A DNA stretch of 14,913 nt from Candidatus Latescibacterota bacterium. GTDB taxonomy: Bacteria > Latescibacterota > UBA2968 > UBA8231. Below are positions 14,020 through 14,913 of the stretch, piece by piece. The position numbers and the translations under genes are program-made. The notes beneath the pieces are model-generated. The model did no database searches and had not been told where the DNA came from. It saw nothing but the letters and a program-made list of their open reading frames with translations. The stretch lies in NCBI GenBank assembly GCA_022825185.1, contig JAJDYK010000167.1, forward strand, positions 1-14,913, given 5' to 3'. How positions within the stretch are numbered: the first letter of the stretch is position 1; each line of letters begins with the position of its first letter.

Positions 14020-14643
14020 CTAGCGATTAGAAAAGAACAAATAGATAAGCCCACCGAGCACGGTGGAGACGATCACAGGTTCGACGAACTTGCTCCACGT
14101 TTGTTCCTCTAACTCGGTCTTGGCGAATTTGAACTGGTCGTGCTGGAGTATGTCTAGCTGCTTTTTGGGGATCTGATCGCGCTGCGTGCGAGTGATCTCG
14201 TCCTGCCAGTGGACCACATCGTCGCGCTCGTCGCTCAGGCGCAGGGCGAGCGTTACTCGGCCCTGGCGGCTGACCTCGCTGCCGCGCAGTCCCGAGTACG
14301 CGGAGACTCCCAAGTCGAGCACTCGGTAGGACAGGCGCATACTCGCCGGTTGGGTCGCAGTCGAATCCAAGGTCACGCTAAAGCCGCGCGTCAGCAGCCG
14401 ATCGGCCAGTAGGTGTTCGACCATCCAATTGGCGTCGTGCTTGCTCTGCGCCACGATCAACAAGGGAGCCGACGCGGCATCCGCCGGCATTTCAATGCGC
14501 CCCAAACTCTCATCGACCGCACTCGCCACCGTCTCGACCAACAAGTCCATATTGGTGGGAAAAGGAACGGCAACCGACGCGGTGGCACAGATCATCAGCG
14601 CGGCCAAAAGGCGATAACAAATTCGCAGCAAGATAGTTCTCAT
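14020..14643 (-). CDS. Exported protein of unknown function with C-terminal membrane anchor
   Basis: This encodes 207 residues from ATG at 14643, whose A is the last base of the upstream TGA stop; a TTG one codon earlier is possible. Residues 1-27 look like a signal peptide (RLLAALMICATASVAVP). The middle is an alpha/beta domain: PLLIVAQSKHDANWMVEHLLADRLLTRGFSVTL, then MRLSYRVLDLGVSAYSG and GRVTLALRLSDERDDVVHWQDEITRTQRDQIPKK. The end, FVEPVIVSTVLGGLIYLFFSNR (about 186-207), is a single transmembrane helix with a short tail, unusual after an N-terminal signal. I cannot assign a named family. Its place between a CpoB-like gene and bamD suggests a role in envelope assembly, by inference. Confidence 0.8.
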   Translation of the reverse strand: MRTILLRICYRLLAALMICATASVAVPFPTNMDLLVETVASAVDESLGRIEMPADAASAPLLIVAQSKHDANWMVEHLLADRLLTRGFSVTLDSTATQPASMRLSYRVLDLGVSAYSGLRGSEVSRQGRVTLALRLSDERDDVVHWQDEITRTQRDQIPKKQLDILQHDQFKFAKTELEEQTWSKFVEPVIVSTVLGGLIYLFFSNR

Positions 14644-14913
14644 CAACCGCCGAGGTGTTTTATCTGTTCGCGGGCTGTGGGCACATATTCGCTGTCTGGA
14701 TACTCATCGACCAGCTTGCGCAAGGCCGCAAGCGCCCGGTCGCGCTTGTCCAAAGCGAGGTGACAGCGGGCAATTTTTAGCTGGGAGTCGTCGGCTTTAT
14801 CCGTGTTGCTGAAGGCAAACACCTTGGTGAATTCGATCAGCGCCTGCTGGTATTGGCGCAGCCCGTAATAGCACTCGCCTTTCCAATACTGGGCGTTATC
14901 GGACCATTCACTC
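14643..14913 (-). CDS. TPR protein, CpoB/YbgF-like, C-terminal 89 residues (5' end outside window)
   Basis: The frame enters from the right edge and ends at TGA 14645-14643. Visible residues begin SEWSDNAQYWKGECYYGLRQYQQALIEF, then KADDSQLKIARCHLALDKRDRALAALRKLVDEYPDSEYVPTAREQIKHLGG. These are two tetratricopeptide units with the A..YWKGECYYG pattern and the closing YP.S..V..A...L common to the C-terminal domain of CpoB (YbgF), a periplasmic protein linking the Tol-Pal system to cell-wall synthesis. Since the N-terminus is missing, another TPR protein is possible. The stop overlaps the next start by one base. Confidence 0.8.
   Translation of the reverse strand, partial: SEWSDNAQYWKGECYYGLRQYQQALIEFTKVFAFSNTDKADDSQLKIARCHLALDKRDRALAALRKLVDEYPDSEYVPTAREQIKHLGG

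Overview
The window is a dense, GC-rich stretch of chromosome from a Gram-negative (two-membrane) bacterium. The evidence is a TonB-dependent outer-membrane receptor, a BamD-type lipoprotein, a CpoB/YbgF-like TPR protein and several predicted lipoproteins. Gene families and style would fit an uncultured FCB-type lineage (for example Latescibacterota-like). That placement is inference; no marker here fixes the phylum.

Left part (1-6090): the N-terminal 495 residues of a TonB-dependent receptor (minus strand, running off the left edge); a small lipoprotein gene on plus; an SDR oxidoreductase on minus; a divergently placed, translationally coupled pair on plus (SGNH sialate-O-acetylesterase-like protein and an exported two-repeat lipocalin-like protein); and a Gfo/Idh/MocA oxidoreductase on minus whose 3' end overlaps the lipocalin-like gene tail to tail. 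Together they look like a carbohydrate uptake and catabolism neighbourhood, although no single operon joins them.

Middle part (6091-11245): a strong symmetric terminator hairpin; a UPF0175 antitoxin/DUF3368 PIN toxin pair that looks less GC-rich than its surroundings, with its own sigma70-like promoter overlapped by a perfect 11-bp palindrome; a secreted single-Cache protein; and a large soluble regulator (GAF-PAS-HisKA-HATPase-receiver-winged helix) that joins kinase, response regulator and DNA-binding domain in one chain. Upstream of that regulator lie four GTGATTT repeats (minus-strand sense) spaced 11, 22 and 11 bp. This is the tandem spacing used by OmpR/PhoB-family winged helices, and the array sits over a plausible promoter. 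I read it as a candidate autoregulatory operator, possibly shared with the divergent lipoprotein gene at 10722, whose leader carries a second long inverted repeat. A 15-bp perfect terminator hairpin follows that gene.

Right part (11400-14913): a compact minus-strand run in transcription order: CpoB-like TPR protein (cut by the right edge), an unknown exported protein with a C-terminal membrane anchor, BamD-like lipoprotein, NadD, threonine synthase and tRNA-Arg(ACG). The protein genes are joined by 1-4 nt overlaps or 2-nt gaps, so it is almost certainly one operon mixing envelope biogenesis with NAD and threonine synthesis.

I see no CRISPR array, no complete insertion sequence, no phage and no replication origin. 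The most unusual item is the kinase-to-DNA-binding fusion with its phased repeat array. Most of the rest belongs to recognisable families.
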